A stretch of 64,000 bases of DNA from Eutrophobius brisbanensis (GCA_038131795.1 JAYPQE010000003.1:1364001-1428000); one strand, 5' to 3'; numbered from the stretch's first letter, positions 8,027 through 18,454 are shown. The notes: generated by a model from the sequence alone, not told the origin. Program-made: numbers and translations.

Positions 8027-9607
8027 TTATTCTTTTAACTTATATCTTTGGATTTTACCTGTGGCCGTCTTGGGTAGAGAATCGACAAACTCAATCCAGC
8101 GTGGGTACTTCCAGAGTTCAATTTTGGATTTTACAAAGTCCTGCAGTTCTTTTTTCAGTCCATCATCGCCTGCAACGCCGTCTTTCAGGAACACAAATGC
8201 CTTTGGCTTCAGGTTACCACTGTCATCCTCGTGGGGGACGATGGCAGCTTCGAGGACTTTATCATGGGCAATTAATGTCGCCTCTACTTCAAAAGGTGAG
8301 ACCCAGTTACCACCACTCTTGAACATCTCATCTTTTCTTCCACAATAATGGTAATAACCCTTCTCATCCCGATAATACTTGTCTCCGGTAAAGGCCCATC
8401 TTCCCCTGAAAGTATCTTTCGTCTTTATCCTGTTATTCCAATACCCTTCAGGTGCAGTAGGACCTGAAACCAGCAGCTCGCCAATCTCTCCGTTTTCCTG
8501 AACCTCTTCCCCTTCTTCGTTTACCAGCTTTAGTTCATACCCGGGGACATTTTTACCGGATGTGCCATAATTTATGTCACCCTGCTGGTTACTAAGGTAA
8601 ATATGAAGCATCTCCGTAGAGCCTACGCCATCTAAAATATCTACATTAAATATTTTTTTCCATCGATTACCTGTTTCCTCAGGCAAGGCTTCTCCTGCAG
8701 ATACACATAATCTCATTTTTAATTGTTCTTCAATGGGATTTTCACTTAACTTTGCAAGCATCGCAGCATAAAGAGTTGGTACTCCATAGAAAATACTGGG
8801 GTTATACTTCCTGATATAATCAATCGCTGCATCAGGTGTTACGCGATCATGATACAGGACTATCGATGCCCCAGCACCCAAAGGAAAGGCCATACCATTA
8901 CCAAGACCGTATGCAAAAAACAGTTTCGCCACGGAAAACACCACATCATCTTCGTTAATATTAAGGACATTATTACCATACAACTCTGATATCCAGTATA
9001 AAGACGAGTGCCTGTGCATAACACCTTTTGGTGTACCGGTAGAACCGGATGAATAAAGCCAGAATGCAACTTCATCCCTGAATGTTTTAACAGCTTCAAA
9101 TTCGTTCGATTCTTCTTTCAACAAATCGGATAAAGTATCATACTGTCCAATCTCACCACCTGAAATGATAATTTTTTCCAGGTATGGAAATTCATTTATG
9201 ACCGGCTCAATGACTTCATACAGACTTTCACTGATAAACAATACCCGTGCCCTGCATTCATTGAGGATCTGAAGGTAGTGTTCTTTCGTTAGCAGAGTAT
9301 TCAATGTAACGGGGATAATACCCGCCTTTATACATCCCCAGAATACAACAGGATTATCAAACGTATCCTGTAAAATCATGGCTATGCGCGTTTCCTGCTT
9401 TAAACCTAACGTCCGTGTAAGATTCGCGACCTTGTTGACGTTTTCATAAAGCTCTGAGTATGAGTGTTCACCATCCTTATCTATAAAAGACGTTTTGTCT
9501 GCACGACCTTCTTGCATATGCCTGTCAATAAAATACGTGGCAGCGTTAAACTCCCTGGGCAAACTTTCTTCATCGACAACCAGATTTTTATCTACTTTTT
9601 CAACCAT
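8027..9607 (-). CDS. Benzoate-CoA ligase family enzyme
   Basis: 526 residues of the acyl-adenylate-forming family: P-loop LYSSGSTGTPKGVMHRHSSL, TGDKYYRDEKGYYHYCGRKD with the hinge aspartate, GGNWVSPFEVE, and the catalytic-lysine C-terminus LPKTATGKIQRYKL. The layout matches benzoate-CoA ligases, which make benzoyl-CoA (or a substituted benzoyl-CoA) from acid, ATP and CoA. Start supported by GAGG upstream. In this run it stands between an aromatic-acid importer and a thioesterase. Its product could feed boxC, encoded 41 kb away. Exact acid not determinable. Confidence 0.82.
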   Translation of the reverse strand: MVEKVDKNLVVDEESLPREFNAATYFIDRHMQEGRADKTSFIDKDGEHSYSELYENVNKVANLTRTLGLKQETRIAMILQDTFDNPVVFWGCIKAGIIPVTLNTLLTKEHYLQILNECRARVLFISESLYEVIEPVINEFPYLEKIIISGGEIGQYDTLSDLLKEESNEFEAVKTFRDEVAFWLYSSGSTGTPKGVMHRHSSLYWISELYGNNVLNINEDDVVFSVAKLFFAYGLGNGMAFPLGAGASIVLYHDRVTPDAAIDYIRKYNPSIFYGVPTLYAAMLAKLSENPIEEQLKMRLCVSAGEALPEETGNRWKKIFNVDILDGVGSTEMLHIYLSNQQGDINYGTSGKNVPGYELKLVNEEGEEVQENGEIGELLVSGPTAPEGYWNNRIKTKDTFRGRWAFTGDKYYRDEKGYYHYCGRKDEMFKSGGNWVSPFEVEATLIAHDKVLEAAIVPHEDDSGNLKPKAFVFLKDGVAGDDGLKKELQDFVKSKIELWKYPRWIEFVDSLPKTATGKIQRYKLKE

Positions 9608-9668
9608 TTATTTAAAACCTCATATAAATTGATATTGTCTGAAGATGATTTTCATACACGTCAAATAC

Positions 9669-11042
9669 TCAAGTAACCTGGCCAGCGGCTTTCAGTTGCC
9701 TGGTTTTATTATTTAACCAGAGGATCGCTACCGCACAGAAGATACCTGGTACAGCCAACATTATGAATATCTGGAATACCGGTAGACTTGCGGCCATGGC
9801 TGCCCCGATGGCCATTGGACCAAATATGGCCCCCAGCCTGCCTATGGACAGGGCGGTTCCCATCCCTGTGGCACGTATCACGGTAGGATAATAGGCAACG
9901 GTAATGGCATTTAGTGCAAAGGCTCCGCCCATTAATGTGGCACCATTGAGAAAGATCACCATCATCGCCCAGGACAAACTGCCCCCCAGGGTGCCGATCA
10001 ACATGGTACTCACTGTAGCCAGGACATAACCAATACTAACAGGCCAAAAACCAATCTGTTTATCGAGCGCCCTGGCAAAAAGCAGACCGCCAACAATTCC
10101 GCCGGCATTAAATGAAACAGCCGTATAGATCCCGCCTGACAGTCCCAGGCCGGCATCTCGCATCACTGTTGGTAACCAACCCAATACGGAGTACATCATC
10201 ATAAAATTAGCCCCGTATAACAGCCAGATTGCGAAGGTACCGGGTGCACGGCCATCCTGAAATATTTCCAGCAGGGGTGTTTTTTTGGTCTGACTGGCTT
10301 TTAGTTCATCAACAGCATAAACCGTCCCTTCCACGTTCTCATGATTAGGATCGATTTTTTTCAATGTCTCTCCTATTCTACTATCGGTATTATCTTTCGC
10401 TGCAAGATACCTGAGCGATTCAGGCAAAAACAGGAATATTACGACCACCATTAGTATTGGTGTGACCCCACCAAGGACAAATACCGAGGGCCAACTATAC
10501 ATGGCAATTAACTTCACACTTAACATACCGCCCAATACTGCCCCAAACGGGAAACCGGCAAACATCAGGGTCATGAGAAAGGCCTGCTTCTTTTTGGGAG
10601 AATACTCGGCCGTTAAGGAGTTAATATTCGGCATTGCTGCACCGATTCCCAGACCAGTACAGAACCGGTAAATTAATAATTCATTCAAGGATGAAGATGT
10701 GGCCGCCATCAAGGAAAAGATACCCATGAGCAGACAGGATATGGCCGTTACCGGTCGTCGACCAATTTTATCTGCCAGGTTGCCGAATGTGATTGCGCCT
10801 ACCATTAGCCCAAAAAGCCCGGCAGAATACAGGTTGCCGATACCCTGAGATCCAAAGCCCATTTCTTCTGACAAAAGCGGCGCAACAAATGCCACTGCCT
10901 GGGTATCAAAGCCGTCGATCATGGCAACAATGAAACATATTATGATGACCCTGTATTGATATTTACCGACTGGGCTCTCGTCAATAATCCTGGATATATT
11001 TATTTCTTTACTGGAGCCCTGGTTAGTTGTTTCGGTATTCAT
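9669..11042 (-). CDS. MFS transporter, aromatic acid:H+ symporter (AAHS) type
   Basis: 457 residues, about 12 transmembrane segments. The first loop carries IDGFDTQAVAFVAPLLSEE, the DGFD motif typical of the AAHS family (PcaK/BenK), followed by GNLADKIGRRPV between TM2 and TM3 and a second arginine-rich motif FLPESLRYLAA. Members import benzoate, 4-hydroxybenzoate, gentisate or similar acids. Strong ribosome site (GAGGGGG) before the ATG. Position between a hydrolase and a CoA ligase fits import followed by activation. Confidence 0.85.
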   Translation of the reverse strand: MNTETTNQGSSKEINISRIIDESPVGKYQYRVIIICFIVAMIDGFDTQAVAFVAPLLSEEMGFGSQGIGNLYSAGLFGLMVGAITFGNLADKIGRRPVTAISCLLMGIFSLMAATSSSLNELLIYRFCTGLGIGAAMPNINSLTAEYSPKKKQAFLMTLMFAGFPFGAVLGGMLSVKLIAMYSWPSVFVLGGVTPILMVVVIFLFLPESLRYLAAKDNTDSRIGETLKKIDPNHENVEGTVYAVDELKASQTKKTPLLEIFQDGRAPGTFAIWLLYGANFMMMYSVLGWLPTVMRDAGLGLSGGIYTAVSFNAGGIVGGLLFARALDKQIGFWPVSIGYVLATVSTMLIGTLGGSLSWAMMVIFLNGATLMGGAFALNAITVAYYPTVIRATGMGTALSIGRLGAIFGPMAIGAAMAASLPVFQIFIMLAVPGIFCAVAILWLNNKTRQLKAAGQVT

Positions 11043-11101
11043 TCTTCCCCCTCAGGTATATTTTATAATCTACTTTGATATTTACTATTAAAATAACTAA
11101 T

Positions 11102-11950
11102 TTAAGTATTTAGAATAAAGTCATTAATTGCCTGTAATGTCTTAACTTCCTGATCACGATGCGGAGAATGTTTACAGTCCTCCATCAATTCTGATCTAAA
11201 ATCACCTTTAACCTTATTTTTAATTCGTTCTACCTGTTCCATGGTTCCATACTCATCATCGTACCCCTGAATAACCAATGTTGGAACATGAACATTCTCT
11301 ATAAATTCCTCTATATTCCAGTCTAAAAAGCGTGGATCCAGCCACGCGTCGCACCAGCCATTAAAGGCCACATCAACATTATTATGGTACCTGGCAAGTT
11401 TTTCCCTGAAATTCTGGTTTTCATCATAGAATTTCCGGGCATCCTGAATGCTCTTAATACAAATCTCCTCAGTAAAAACATGAGGTGCAAACAGGATCAA
11501 GCCCTTTAACTTCTCATTTTCATGTGTGCCCGCATATATAATAGATACGGATGCACCATCACTATGACCCAGTAGGATAATATCCTGATCAAATAATTCC
11601 AGAATCTCAGGTAATACCGTATGCCCTTCATGATGCATGTATTCAATAGGTCTGGGTAAATCCACCGGGTCTGACTTCCCATACCCTGGCCTGCTGTATA
11701 CAAACACATCGCAACCTGTACTATCAGATAACTTATCTGGAAAGTCCTTCCATAAACTGACTGATCCCAGGCCTTCATGCAACATTACAATTACCGGTCT
11801 GTCATCCCTGGTACTATTCGGTATCCATCTATACTCGATGTTTTTCCCTGATATCTTAATCAATCCCTCTTGTTCTAATTCCACAAATCCCCCAGAGAAA
11901 CACCTATCAACCTGATGACCCGTAAAATAACTTACAGGTTTAACTTCCAC
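11102..11950 (-). CDS. Alpha/beta hydrolase
   Basis: 282 residues, cytoplasmic. Features: oxyanion region MLHEGLGSVSLWKDFP, nucleophile elbow GHSDG (serine), and a late DxH-type region with EDCKHSPHRDQ (histidine). The size and motif set resemble esterases and meta-cleavage-product hydrolases. It overlaps the upstream outer-membrane gene by 19 bases. It might release an acid from an ester before CoA ligation; substrate unknown. Confidence 0.75.
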   Translation of the reverse strand: MEVKPVSYFTGHQVDRCFSGGFVELEQEGLIKISGKNIEYRWIPNSTRDDRPVIVMLHEGLGSVSLWKDFPDKLSDSTGCDVFVYSRPGYGKSDPVDLPRPIEYMHHEGHTVLPEILELFDQDIILLGHSDGASVSIIYAGTHENEKLKGLILFAPHVFTEEICIKSIQDARKFYDENQNFREKLARYHNNVDVAFNGWCDAWLDPRFLDWNIEEFIENVHVPTLVIQGYDDEYGTMEQVERIKNKVKGDFRSELMEDCKHSPHRDQEVKTLQAINDFILNT

Positions 11951-12681
11951 TCCAATCCGATGGCTATATTCCCTTCCCGACCAACGCGATACTGGTTTGT
12001 ACGAAATTCTGTAATTGCGAAAAATTGTTTAAATATTCTGAAACCAAGCTGAGTCTCTGTCACAATTGTATTGCGTCTGGTCCCGCCAATATTTTCATTA
12101 AAATTCTGATCCATAAAACCTGCAAGGTACAACCTGTCACTAATATAAGGAAAATTCATGGAGAAGGCGTGTGATATCTGCCATCCACCTCTATTACCAG
12201 TATCCATAATCTTTGCGGGAAATAATTGCACACTGTAGGTAAAGTTTAATGCCTTAAATAACTCCTGCAGTGAACTTGTTTGACTAACCCGCCACCTTAA
12301 ACCCAGGTGATTATTGTCATTATTCGGTCCCTTTCGTAATACATGCTGATAAACCAGGTCCACAGGGTATTCATTGAAGGCCGCCCATCTAAAGGTTTGC
12401 TCTGAATTATTGAAATCAAACTTGTTTGAGTTACTGACTCCACGCAAGTTTACGTATCCAAAATAGGAAAAACGCTTGTTAACAACAATCAGCGTATCTA
12501 TCGCCATGTCATAATCAGTCTGAACATCCGTGAATTTTGGATACAAATTGACTGAATTATAAAACCTTTCGATCCCCTGAGCATGAGCATCAGTGCCTTT
12601 CAAAAACGAAAGGCAAAGTGCTATTGCCAGGATCAAGTGTTTACGAGATGCAACACCCTCCTTGTGTATTCCAGCTAACAT
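11932..12681 (-). CDS. Small outer-membrane beta-barrel protein
   Basis: 249 residues with a signal peptide (LILAIALCLSFL, cleavage near AHAQG). After it, alternating polar/hydrophobic strands rich in aromatic residues run to a C-terminal strand ending in GLEWKLNL, a typical barrel end although leucine replaces the common phenylalanine. No family recognised with certainty; it recalls Tsx-like small barrels. It lies between the ABC ATPase and the hydrolase, so it could be the outer-membrane part of the export or uptake system. Function not assigned. Confidence 0.55.
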   Translation of the reverse strand: MLAGIHKEGVASRKHLILAIALCLSFLKGTDAHAQGIERFYNSVNLYPKFTDVQTDYDMAIDTLIVVNKRFSYFGYVNLRGVSNSNKFDFNNSEQTFRWAAFNEYPVDLVYQHVLRKGPNNDNNHLGLRWRVSQTSSLQELFKALNFTYSVQLFPAKIMDTGNRGGWQISHAFSMNFPYISDRLYLAGFMDQNFNENIGGTRRNTIVTETQLGFRIFKQFFAITEFRTNQYRVGREGNIAIGLEWKLNL

Positions 12682-12699
12682 CTCTAATGTTTCGATAAA

Positions 12700-13410
12700 T
12701 TAGCTTTCCTGTGCTACGAAGTTTCCATCACGCATTGCATAGGTAATTGGAAATTGCGCAATACATTTAGGATCATGGCTGACCATCACCACTGTTTTAC
12801 CGTTTTGCTCTGCCAGGGACAGTAACAGCTGGGTGATATTGGTGGCATTTTTCTCATCCAGGTTACCCGTCGGCTCGTCTGCTAACAGCAATTGTGGGTC
12901 ATTGGCAAGCGCAAGGGCTATACCAACCCTCTGTTGCTCACCACCACTCAACTGGTCCGGCCGTTTTTCACCTTTATGTGCCAGACCCACCAGGTCCAGC
13001 AATGCATGGGCCCGTTCCCGACACTCAGCTTCCTCTTTCCCTGCAACCATCATGGGTAATTCAAGGTTTTCAAATGCGGTCATGGTTGGTACCAGGTTAA
13101 AAAACTGGAACACGAATCCCACTTTTAAGAGCCGGTATTGTTCCAACCCTCTTTCGGTAGTCGTCGATATTTCCTGGTCTCCCACGCTAATATTCCCGGA
13201 GGTAGGATTGTCCACACCACCGATAAGGTTCATCAATGTGGATTTACCACATCCACTCGGTCCCATAATCGCAACAGCCTGACCGGACTTAACGCTGAAA
13301 TCTACGCCTTTTAACGCAGATACTTCTTCAGCGGCAGTTTTATATACCTTGGTCAAGTTTGAGACATTAATATCAACACCCTGATTTGCAAATAAAGTTA
13401 CATTGTCCAT
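12700..13410 (-). CDS. ABC transporter ATP-binding protein, LolD/MacB type
   Basis: 236 residues from the ATG at 13410, chosen because AAAGGG lies seven bases upstream; the longer frame to 13503 would overlap the permease gene by 55 bases. Walker A GPSGCGKSTL, signature LSGGEQQRVGIALAL, Walker B LLLADEPTGNLDEK and H-loop VMVSHDPK are all present, as in LolD/MacB ATPases. These power permeases that do not themselves pass substrate through the membrane but move lipoproteins, peptides or outer-membrane cargo. The permease is the gene immediately upstream. Confidence 0.88.
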   Translation of the reverse strand: MDNVTLFANQGVDINVSNLTKVYKTAAEEVSALKGVDFSVKSGQAVAIMGPSGCGKSTLMNLIGGVDNPTSGNISVGDQEISTTTERGLEQYRLLKVGFVFQFFNLVPTMTAFENLELPMMVAGKEEAECRERAHALLDLVGLAHKGEKRPDQLSGGEQQRVGIALALANDPQLLLADEPTGNLDEKNATNITQLLLSLAEQNGKTVVMVSHDPKCIAQFPITYAMRDGNFVAQES

Positions 13411-13448
13411 TTTTATACCCTTTAATCTAAATTCTAAAAAATAATTCT

Positions 13449-16400
13449 TTATTGATGTACCTGTCTGGTTTCTGACTTGAATACCCAGGCACTGATTAAC
13501 CATGCAGAACCGGTGACGATAGCCAGAATAAACACGGCCAGACCCAGAGTCTGCTCTGATAGCACAAAATTTGTATTTAACATTTGAACTACAGATTTGA
13601 TTTCACGTAATTCCCATACCCTGTTGGTCAATCCATAGCCTGCTATAAACGCGGTAATCGCGCCAATAACCAGGGCAATGATTGCAGGGGACAATAACAT
13701 TGTCAGGATAAACTTACGTAATTGATCCGGTGATGTACCACGAATTCTCAGCAAGGCGAGACTTCTCTTGTCTTCCATGTAGTTTGCCATTGCGATGGCG
13801 AAAATAGCAATCAACGCCAGGGCAATGCCACCCACCAGATATATCTTCATATTCTCGATGGTCAATATGACAAACATATCGCTACCGACTTTTTCAATCT
13901 CCTCCGGTAAGGTATGGACTTCCAGAGGGACAACCGGGAAGGCTGCTGCCAATTCAGTGCGCAGTCTCTCCATTTCATCAGGATTGTTCAGCACGCGATT
14001 GTTTACTTTCAGCATGAGTACGGTCCTGGGAATAAAGACTTCCAGGTCCTGCAGGTGTGAACTACCTGTATCGGCAACCACATACGCTGCCTGGTCAAAC
14101 AGGTAGTTGAGGTAATCAACACGGGATTGTACATAGCCCTCCCTGTTGGTCACACTCCTTGGAGGCATGCCCGGCAAATGGCCAAGTACACCTGCAGAAG
14201 GTACAGATACTGTATTACTGTCTTCGTCAACACCCAGGCGGATAAACCCACCTACTCCAGGCTCCCAGAAATCGGCAACAGCGGGAGAAAGTGCAACATC
14301 ACCAGAGGCGACTCGATTGAGTATCTGGCTGTAGGTATCACCCACACCTAATTCATCTTCGGCGTAGGCAGTTTGATTATGATTTCCTACATCATGAATC
14401 AGATACAGGGGCACCCCTCTGGTACCAGCACCAGGCACATAAAAACTGGGCAGGAAGGCCTCAACCATGTAGCTTGCATTATCAATACCATCAATCCCCT
14501 TTACCTCATCAACAATATCCATCATTGAAGGGCCCAATCGTTCAAGCTGAGAACTTACAGAACCGCGTAAGTCATTGGCCTGCGCCAGGTCTGGGGAATT
14601 GAATGTAAAGTGCCAGTCACTGCCTAATTGTACCTGCGCTCCCCTGACGGCTTTATCTTCAAAGGTTTTGCTGGTCACCGTCGGGTATAGACTGATACTG
14701 GCCATAAGTGCCACCACCATTAAAAAGGCCACAGTACGGTGTGGCTTTGCAGCCATATGGCGCATAGACAACAGATACAACCTGCCGCCTATCAATTTCT
14801 GGAATGGCTTTAATAAAGTATCTATCAGTGCATGACTGGAGGCCAGTAATGTCACAATGCCATATAAAAATAACGGTAGCGCCAGAAAATCAAAGATCAC
14901 TGCAACACCCTGGAAGCGTTCAGATGAAACAGTATCGAGTATGGAATAATTCAATACCCAACTGCCCAGGAACACGGCACCGGCGATTAAACAAATAAAT
15001 TGTATAAAGCCAAATTTCACACTTGTTATAGTCTTTTCAGAACTGGCAAACCGACCAGATGCCTCAAGTGGCGAAATAGTAATGGCATATTTCACCAGCT
15101 TGGAGCTGACCAGCAGGGTCAGGAATAACGTAATGGCCAGAAAGATTAATGACATGATTATCTGCTGCGGTTGCAGCAGGATATCAAGTGAGAAATTACT
15201 GCCTTCATAGAAAAGCAGAAGTGCAACAGATCCTAAAATAATTCCACTGAGGCCACCCAGAAAACCCCCGGTTGAAATGGCACCCAGCAGGGTTTTTCCT
15301 AGCTGTGCCCCGGGAATACCACGAAGCCGCATTAAACCTAATCTCCTCCTCTCGTTCAGCATCAACAAGCCGGACAGATTAGAAGCAAACATCCAGCTCA
15401 TCCATAACAACGGAATGGAAATCAGCAAAGTCACAATACCGATCACCTTGGCCATTTCCTGCATCTGCTGCAAAAGCACCTTGGTGGTACTGTCTACAAC
15501 GTAACCGTTTGCACCTGCGGCCATTTCGGCATCATGGTGCTCTACAGGTTCATTAGGACCGTGGACATCCACAAACTCAGGTTCTGCGTCAAGCTGAGCA
15601 AGCTCCCCTTCATACAGATTTTTAACCTGTGGAGGCGCGCCCGCCTGTAGATGCGGTAACCAGAAATTGGGGCCTATGTACTCATTCTCAACAACTTCTA
15701 CATTATTATCGTCAGAGTTATTTGCCTGGGCCACGTTAGCCAGCGACCTTAAGACATCTGCACTGATATTCACCAGGTTAGTCAGGGATTCATCCACGTC
15801 CCAGCCTGAAATTAATTCGTCACGGTTGAGTTTTGCCAGGTAAATTACTTCAGGTACATATTCACCCTTTTGCTCGTGCTGCATCATACCGCTTTCCATT
15901 TCCTCCTGGGTCTGCATCATGTCCATGGGTACAATCCCACGGGCAAGCAGGTCAAATTCCTTTAAGGATTCAGCGTCCCTGTCCTGGTCATAGGGCATGA
16001 GTAATACAGCACCGATTGGCGGTATATAGGCAGGGGCACCCATCTGGTCCATCAACCACCTGGAGAGTTCTTCACGGTCTAACCTTACCACCCCTTCCAG
16101 AGGGGTCTTGAAGACAGAGCGCTGGGCAATAGAATTTTTAACCTCAATACTGAACTCACGGGCACCCTGCAAGGCACGGAAGGCCTCACCCATGGCATTT
16201 TCAGGTCCCACCAGTGCCAGGATGGGCCGTATCTCACGGTTCCTGTCTTCATTGGTCATCTGCAGTTGGGGAGGTAGCAGACTGACGTCACTGGCAGCTA
16301 CCAACGTTATCCACGGTGTCTGGAGTTGTTCTGAATCCACCAGTATCTCTGATATTTCCGGGGTCAGTTTTGCCCGTAATATGGCCAGGGACTCAACGTC

Positions 16401-16652
16401 TTCCACACCATCGACCGTTCTGATGCTGTCAATGACTTCCAGGTCCTGGGTTTCGGAACCACCGCTCTTAAAGACCGTGAAATCCCATGGTGTCCTGTCC
16501 AGCTGGCTGTCCACGTAGTCCTTTAAAGCATACCTTGATGCCATATTCACAAATGACAATAAACAGGCCATTAAAAATGTGACCAGGGCATAACTCCAGA
16601 ATACCTGGCTGCCCAATACTTTGATTAATCGAAGAGATACTTGCATTTTCAT
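13449..16652 (-). CDS. FtsX/MacB-family ABC permease, double-length
   Basis: 1067 residues: one N-terminal transmembrane segment (about 18-38), a large periplasmic domain of some 370 residues, an FtsX-type three-to-four helix block (about 395-620), a second periplasmic domain, and a final FtsX block near the C-terminus (ALALIAIFAIAMANYMEDKRSLALLRIRG onward, given here only as position about residues 940-1060). Two copies of the LxxLRxRGxxxxQL coupling motif (LMRLRGIPGAQLGK; LLRIRGTSPDQLRK) show it is an in-frame duplication acting as its own pair. It directly follows the tandem exported-protein genes, with the ATPase downstream. Cargo unknown; it could help place the tandem proteins or an outer-membrane partner. 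Confidence 0.82.
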   Translation of the reverse strand: MKMQVSLRLIKVLGSQVFWSYALVTFLMACLLSFVNMASRYALKDYVDSQLDRTPWDFTVFKSGGSETQDLEVIDSIRTVDGVEDVESLAILRAKLTPEISEILVDSEQLQTPWITLVAASDVSLLPPQLQMTNEDRNREIRPILALVGPENAMGEAFRALQGAREFSIEVKNSIAQRSVFKTPLEGVVRLDREELSRWLMDQMGAPAYIPPIGAVLLMPYDQDRDAESLKEFDLLARGIVPMDMMQTQEEMESGMMQHEQKGEYVPEVIYLAKLNRDELISGWDVDESLTNLVNISADVLRSLANVAQANNSDDNNVEVVENEYIGPNFWLPHLQAGAPPQVKNLYEGELAQLDAEPEFVDVHGPNEPVEHHDAEMAAGANGYVVDSTTKVLLQQMQEMAKVIGIVTLLISIPLLWMSWMFASNLSGLLMLNERRRLGLMRLRGIPGAQLGKTLLGAISTGGFLGGLSGIILGSVALLLFYEGSNFSLDILLQPQQIIMSLIFLAITLFLTLLVSSKLVKYAITISPLEASGRFASSEKTITSVKFGFIQFICLIAGAVFLGSWVLNYSILDTVSSERFQGVAVIFDFLALPLFLYGIVTLLASSHALIDTLLKPFQKLIGGRLYLLSMRHMAAKPHRTVAFLMVVALMASISLYPTVTSKTFEDKAVRGAQVQLGSDWHFTFNSPDLAQANDLRGSVSSQLERLGPSMMDIVDEVKGIDGIDNASYMVEAFLPSFYVPGAGTRGVPLYLIHDVGNHNQTAYAEDELGVGDTYSQILNRVASGDVALSPAVADFWEPGVGGFIRLGVDEDSNTVSVPSAGVLGHLPGMPPRSVTNREGYVQSRVDYLNYLFDQAAYVVADTGSSHLQDLEVFIPRTVLMLKVNNRVLNNPDEMERLRTELAAAFPVVPLEVHTLPEEIEKVGSDMFVILTIENMKIYLVGGIALALIAIFAIAMANYMEDKRSLALLRIRGTSPDQLRKFILTMLLSPAIIALVIGAITAFIAGYGLTNRVWELREIKSVVQMLNTNFVLSEQTLGLAVFILAIVTGSAWLISAWVFKSETRQVHQ

Positions 16653-16708
16653 AATAATCGTCTCAAATTTTTACTAGTTAAAAATAGGGTTAAAAAGGTT
16701 ATATTAAT

Positions 16709-18454
16709 TTAATTTCCAGGCGGTCTTACATCCGGATTATATTTATTGTAAGTACCGGCCTTAATCTGCTCCATGATCTGTTTATCATGCGGCCAGGGGT
16801 CCTGTATGTATGTCTCAAAGTTACCCGGTGCATTGATACCCGGTATCTCCGGGACCCACTCTGTAGCCAGTACCTGGTTCGGGTCGCCATAACGTGAGGC
16901 CAACGCACGTACCTGAGGGCTGTCCAGAGAGGACGACCGCCCCTTGTCCACTACCGTCACCCATTTGTCCGTACCGCGGATACGCATATTAATGGTATTG
17001 AAGTAGGTATGCTGATGATAACCATGGAAATTGGGTAGTTTATTTTCCTCTAGAAATTTCACCAGGCTGGGCGGAGGCGTCCCCTGCTCACCCGGATCAT
17101 GCCAGACTGTAGCGCCCATTGCCCAATGGATAACGCCGTCACGTTCACGCTCTGCGGCGAGATGCCCGGTGGTAATGTCCGGCCTGAGGCCTTTAGGATT
17201 GGTTCCAAGGGCTGACTCGAAGTGCCAGAAATAGCCTGGTTCTGGATAATGCGGCCAGGTCTTTTCATGCATACCCGGCATCTTCATCAGGGTCCTGATC
17301 AGTTCACCATAAATACCGCCTCCCTTAACCTCCTGGAGATAGCCATTGTCCCAGACCTGTTCCATACGCGGATAAAATCCAATATGACTGGTATGGGAGA
17401 CTATCTTGCCGTTTAAGCGGGCAATAGGACTGGCCGGGATATACTCCGGGACACTGGCCGGATAGTTCAGGGCATTGAGTCCATAACTGCCGAAGGCCTC
17501 CTGGGGAAACATAAACAGATGACCGCGCAGGTACACGCCGTCTTTCCAACGCTGGGCCTGCTCCTCGGTGACGTCCCACCACACATCGGTACCTTCCGGA
17601 TCCGTCACTGTCACCTTATCAGTAGCCGCGATGGGCTCCATGGATAATTCTTCTGACATCAGCCAGACATCCGCCGGGAAATTACTGCGCGGGGACATAG
17701 CCGTCCACATATTGTCAAACCGGAACAATCCCAACCAACGTTCTTTATGGGGGTGAAAGCCTTCCCAGATAGGCCCGCCAATACCCCAGAACACACCCTT
17801 CACATCAGGATGCGCATCCATGTAATTATTGAGATAATCGTGAATGAATGTTCCAAAAAATGCATTGGCCTTCATTAATTTGCCACGGATTTCAGCCAAT
17901 TCCGGCGGATACTCCACATCATGGGTAGGGTTACATAATTCATACAGGTCCGGCCGGTTGTTCTTTAAGTAATCATTGACGTTAAAGTGAAAACAGCCTT
18001 CTGCCCAGCCCTTGCTGGAATCTTCGATATTAAAAAAATCAACACTACCGCCGGATTCCTTGACGAAATTCCGTAGCCGCCTGGCCTCTTCCAGGGTGAC
18101 ACCGGCAATTTCATATTCATGCATGAGAATAGGCTCAACACCACGCTCTCTCAAGGCCTGCATGATGGCTTCAACATACAACTCCGAGCCTTCGGTAATA
18201 CTGGAGTTAACAAAGATGGCCGTCTCACCGGGATTAAGGATACCAAAACCATGACCCAGAAAACCGTTCTTGTTAGCGGCGAATGCCCTGGCATAAGGCA
18301 TGATATCTTCCACCGAGGAAGGCGGCGTCATGGTCGGATAGCTGGGCTCAGGATAGTCCTGACCGTTGACCGAGAAGGCCAGACACCAGACCGCAACCAC
18401 CATATACAGGTGTAACATACTGCTGTTAAAGGAATGACTGTTTGGCCTAGACAT
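16709..18454 (-). CDS. Tandem exported family, copy 1 (putative M29/NicX-like metalloenzyme)
   Basis: 581 residues with signal peptide (about 11-31). I cannot name the family for certain. Visible landmarks: FLGHGFGILNPGETAIFV (64-81), paired cysteines C154 and C174, GGPIWEGFHPHKERWLGLFR (226-245), TDPEGTD (284-290), FPQEA (E319), HFESALGTNP (E413), RDGVIHWAMG (H443), WHD (H452, D453), HQHTYFN (H480, H482), then a conserved tail ending VRPPG. The order resembles M29 aminopeptidases and 2,5-dihydroxypyridine dioxygenases (GTD, GEV, E-ALG-N, HiALG, HxD), giving plausible metal ligands E319, E413, H443, H480 and H482. This is inference. It is the last array gene before the ABC permease (56-base gap). 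Confidence 0.7.
   Translation of the reverse strand: MSRPNSHSFNSSMLHLYMVVAVWCLAFSVNGQDYPEPSYPTMTPPSSVEDIMPYARAFAANKNGFLGHGFGILNPGETAIFVNSSITEGSELYVEAIMQALRERGVEPILMHEYEIAGVTLEEARRLRNFVKESGGSVDFFNIEDSSKGWAEGCFHFNVNDYLKNNRPDLYELCNPTHDVEYPPELAEIRGKLMKANAFFGTFIHDYLNNYMDAHPDVKGVFWGIGGPIWEGFHPHKERWLGLFRFDNMWTAMSPRSNFPADVWLMSEELSMEPIAATDKVTVTDPEGTDVWWDVTEEQAQRWKDGVYLRGHLFMFPQEAFGSYGLNALNYPASVPEYIPASPIARLNGKIVSHTSHIGFYPRMEQVWDNGYLQEVKGGGIYGELIRTLMKMPGMHEKTWPHYPEPGYFWHFESALGTNPKGLRPDITTGHLAAERERDGVIHWAMGATVWHDPGEQGTPPPSLVKFLEENKLPNFHGYHQHTYFNTINMRIRGTDKWVTVVDKGRSSSLDSPQVRALASRYGDPNQVLATEWVPEIPGINAPGNFETYIQDPWPHDKQIMEQIKAGTYNKYNPDVRPPGN

Noticed and set aside
13411..13503. Extended N-terminus of the ABC ATPase
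   Set aside because: It would overlap the permease gene by 55 bases and has no homology-like content; the ATG at 13410 has a good ribosome site.
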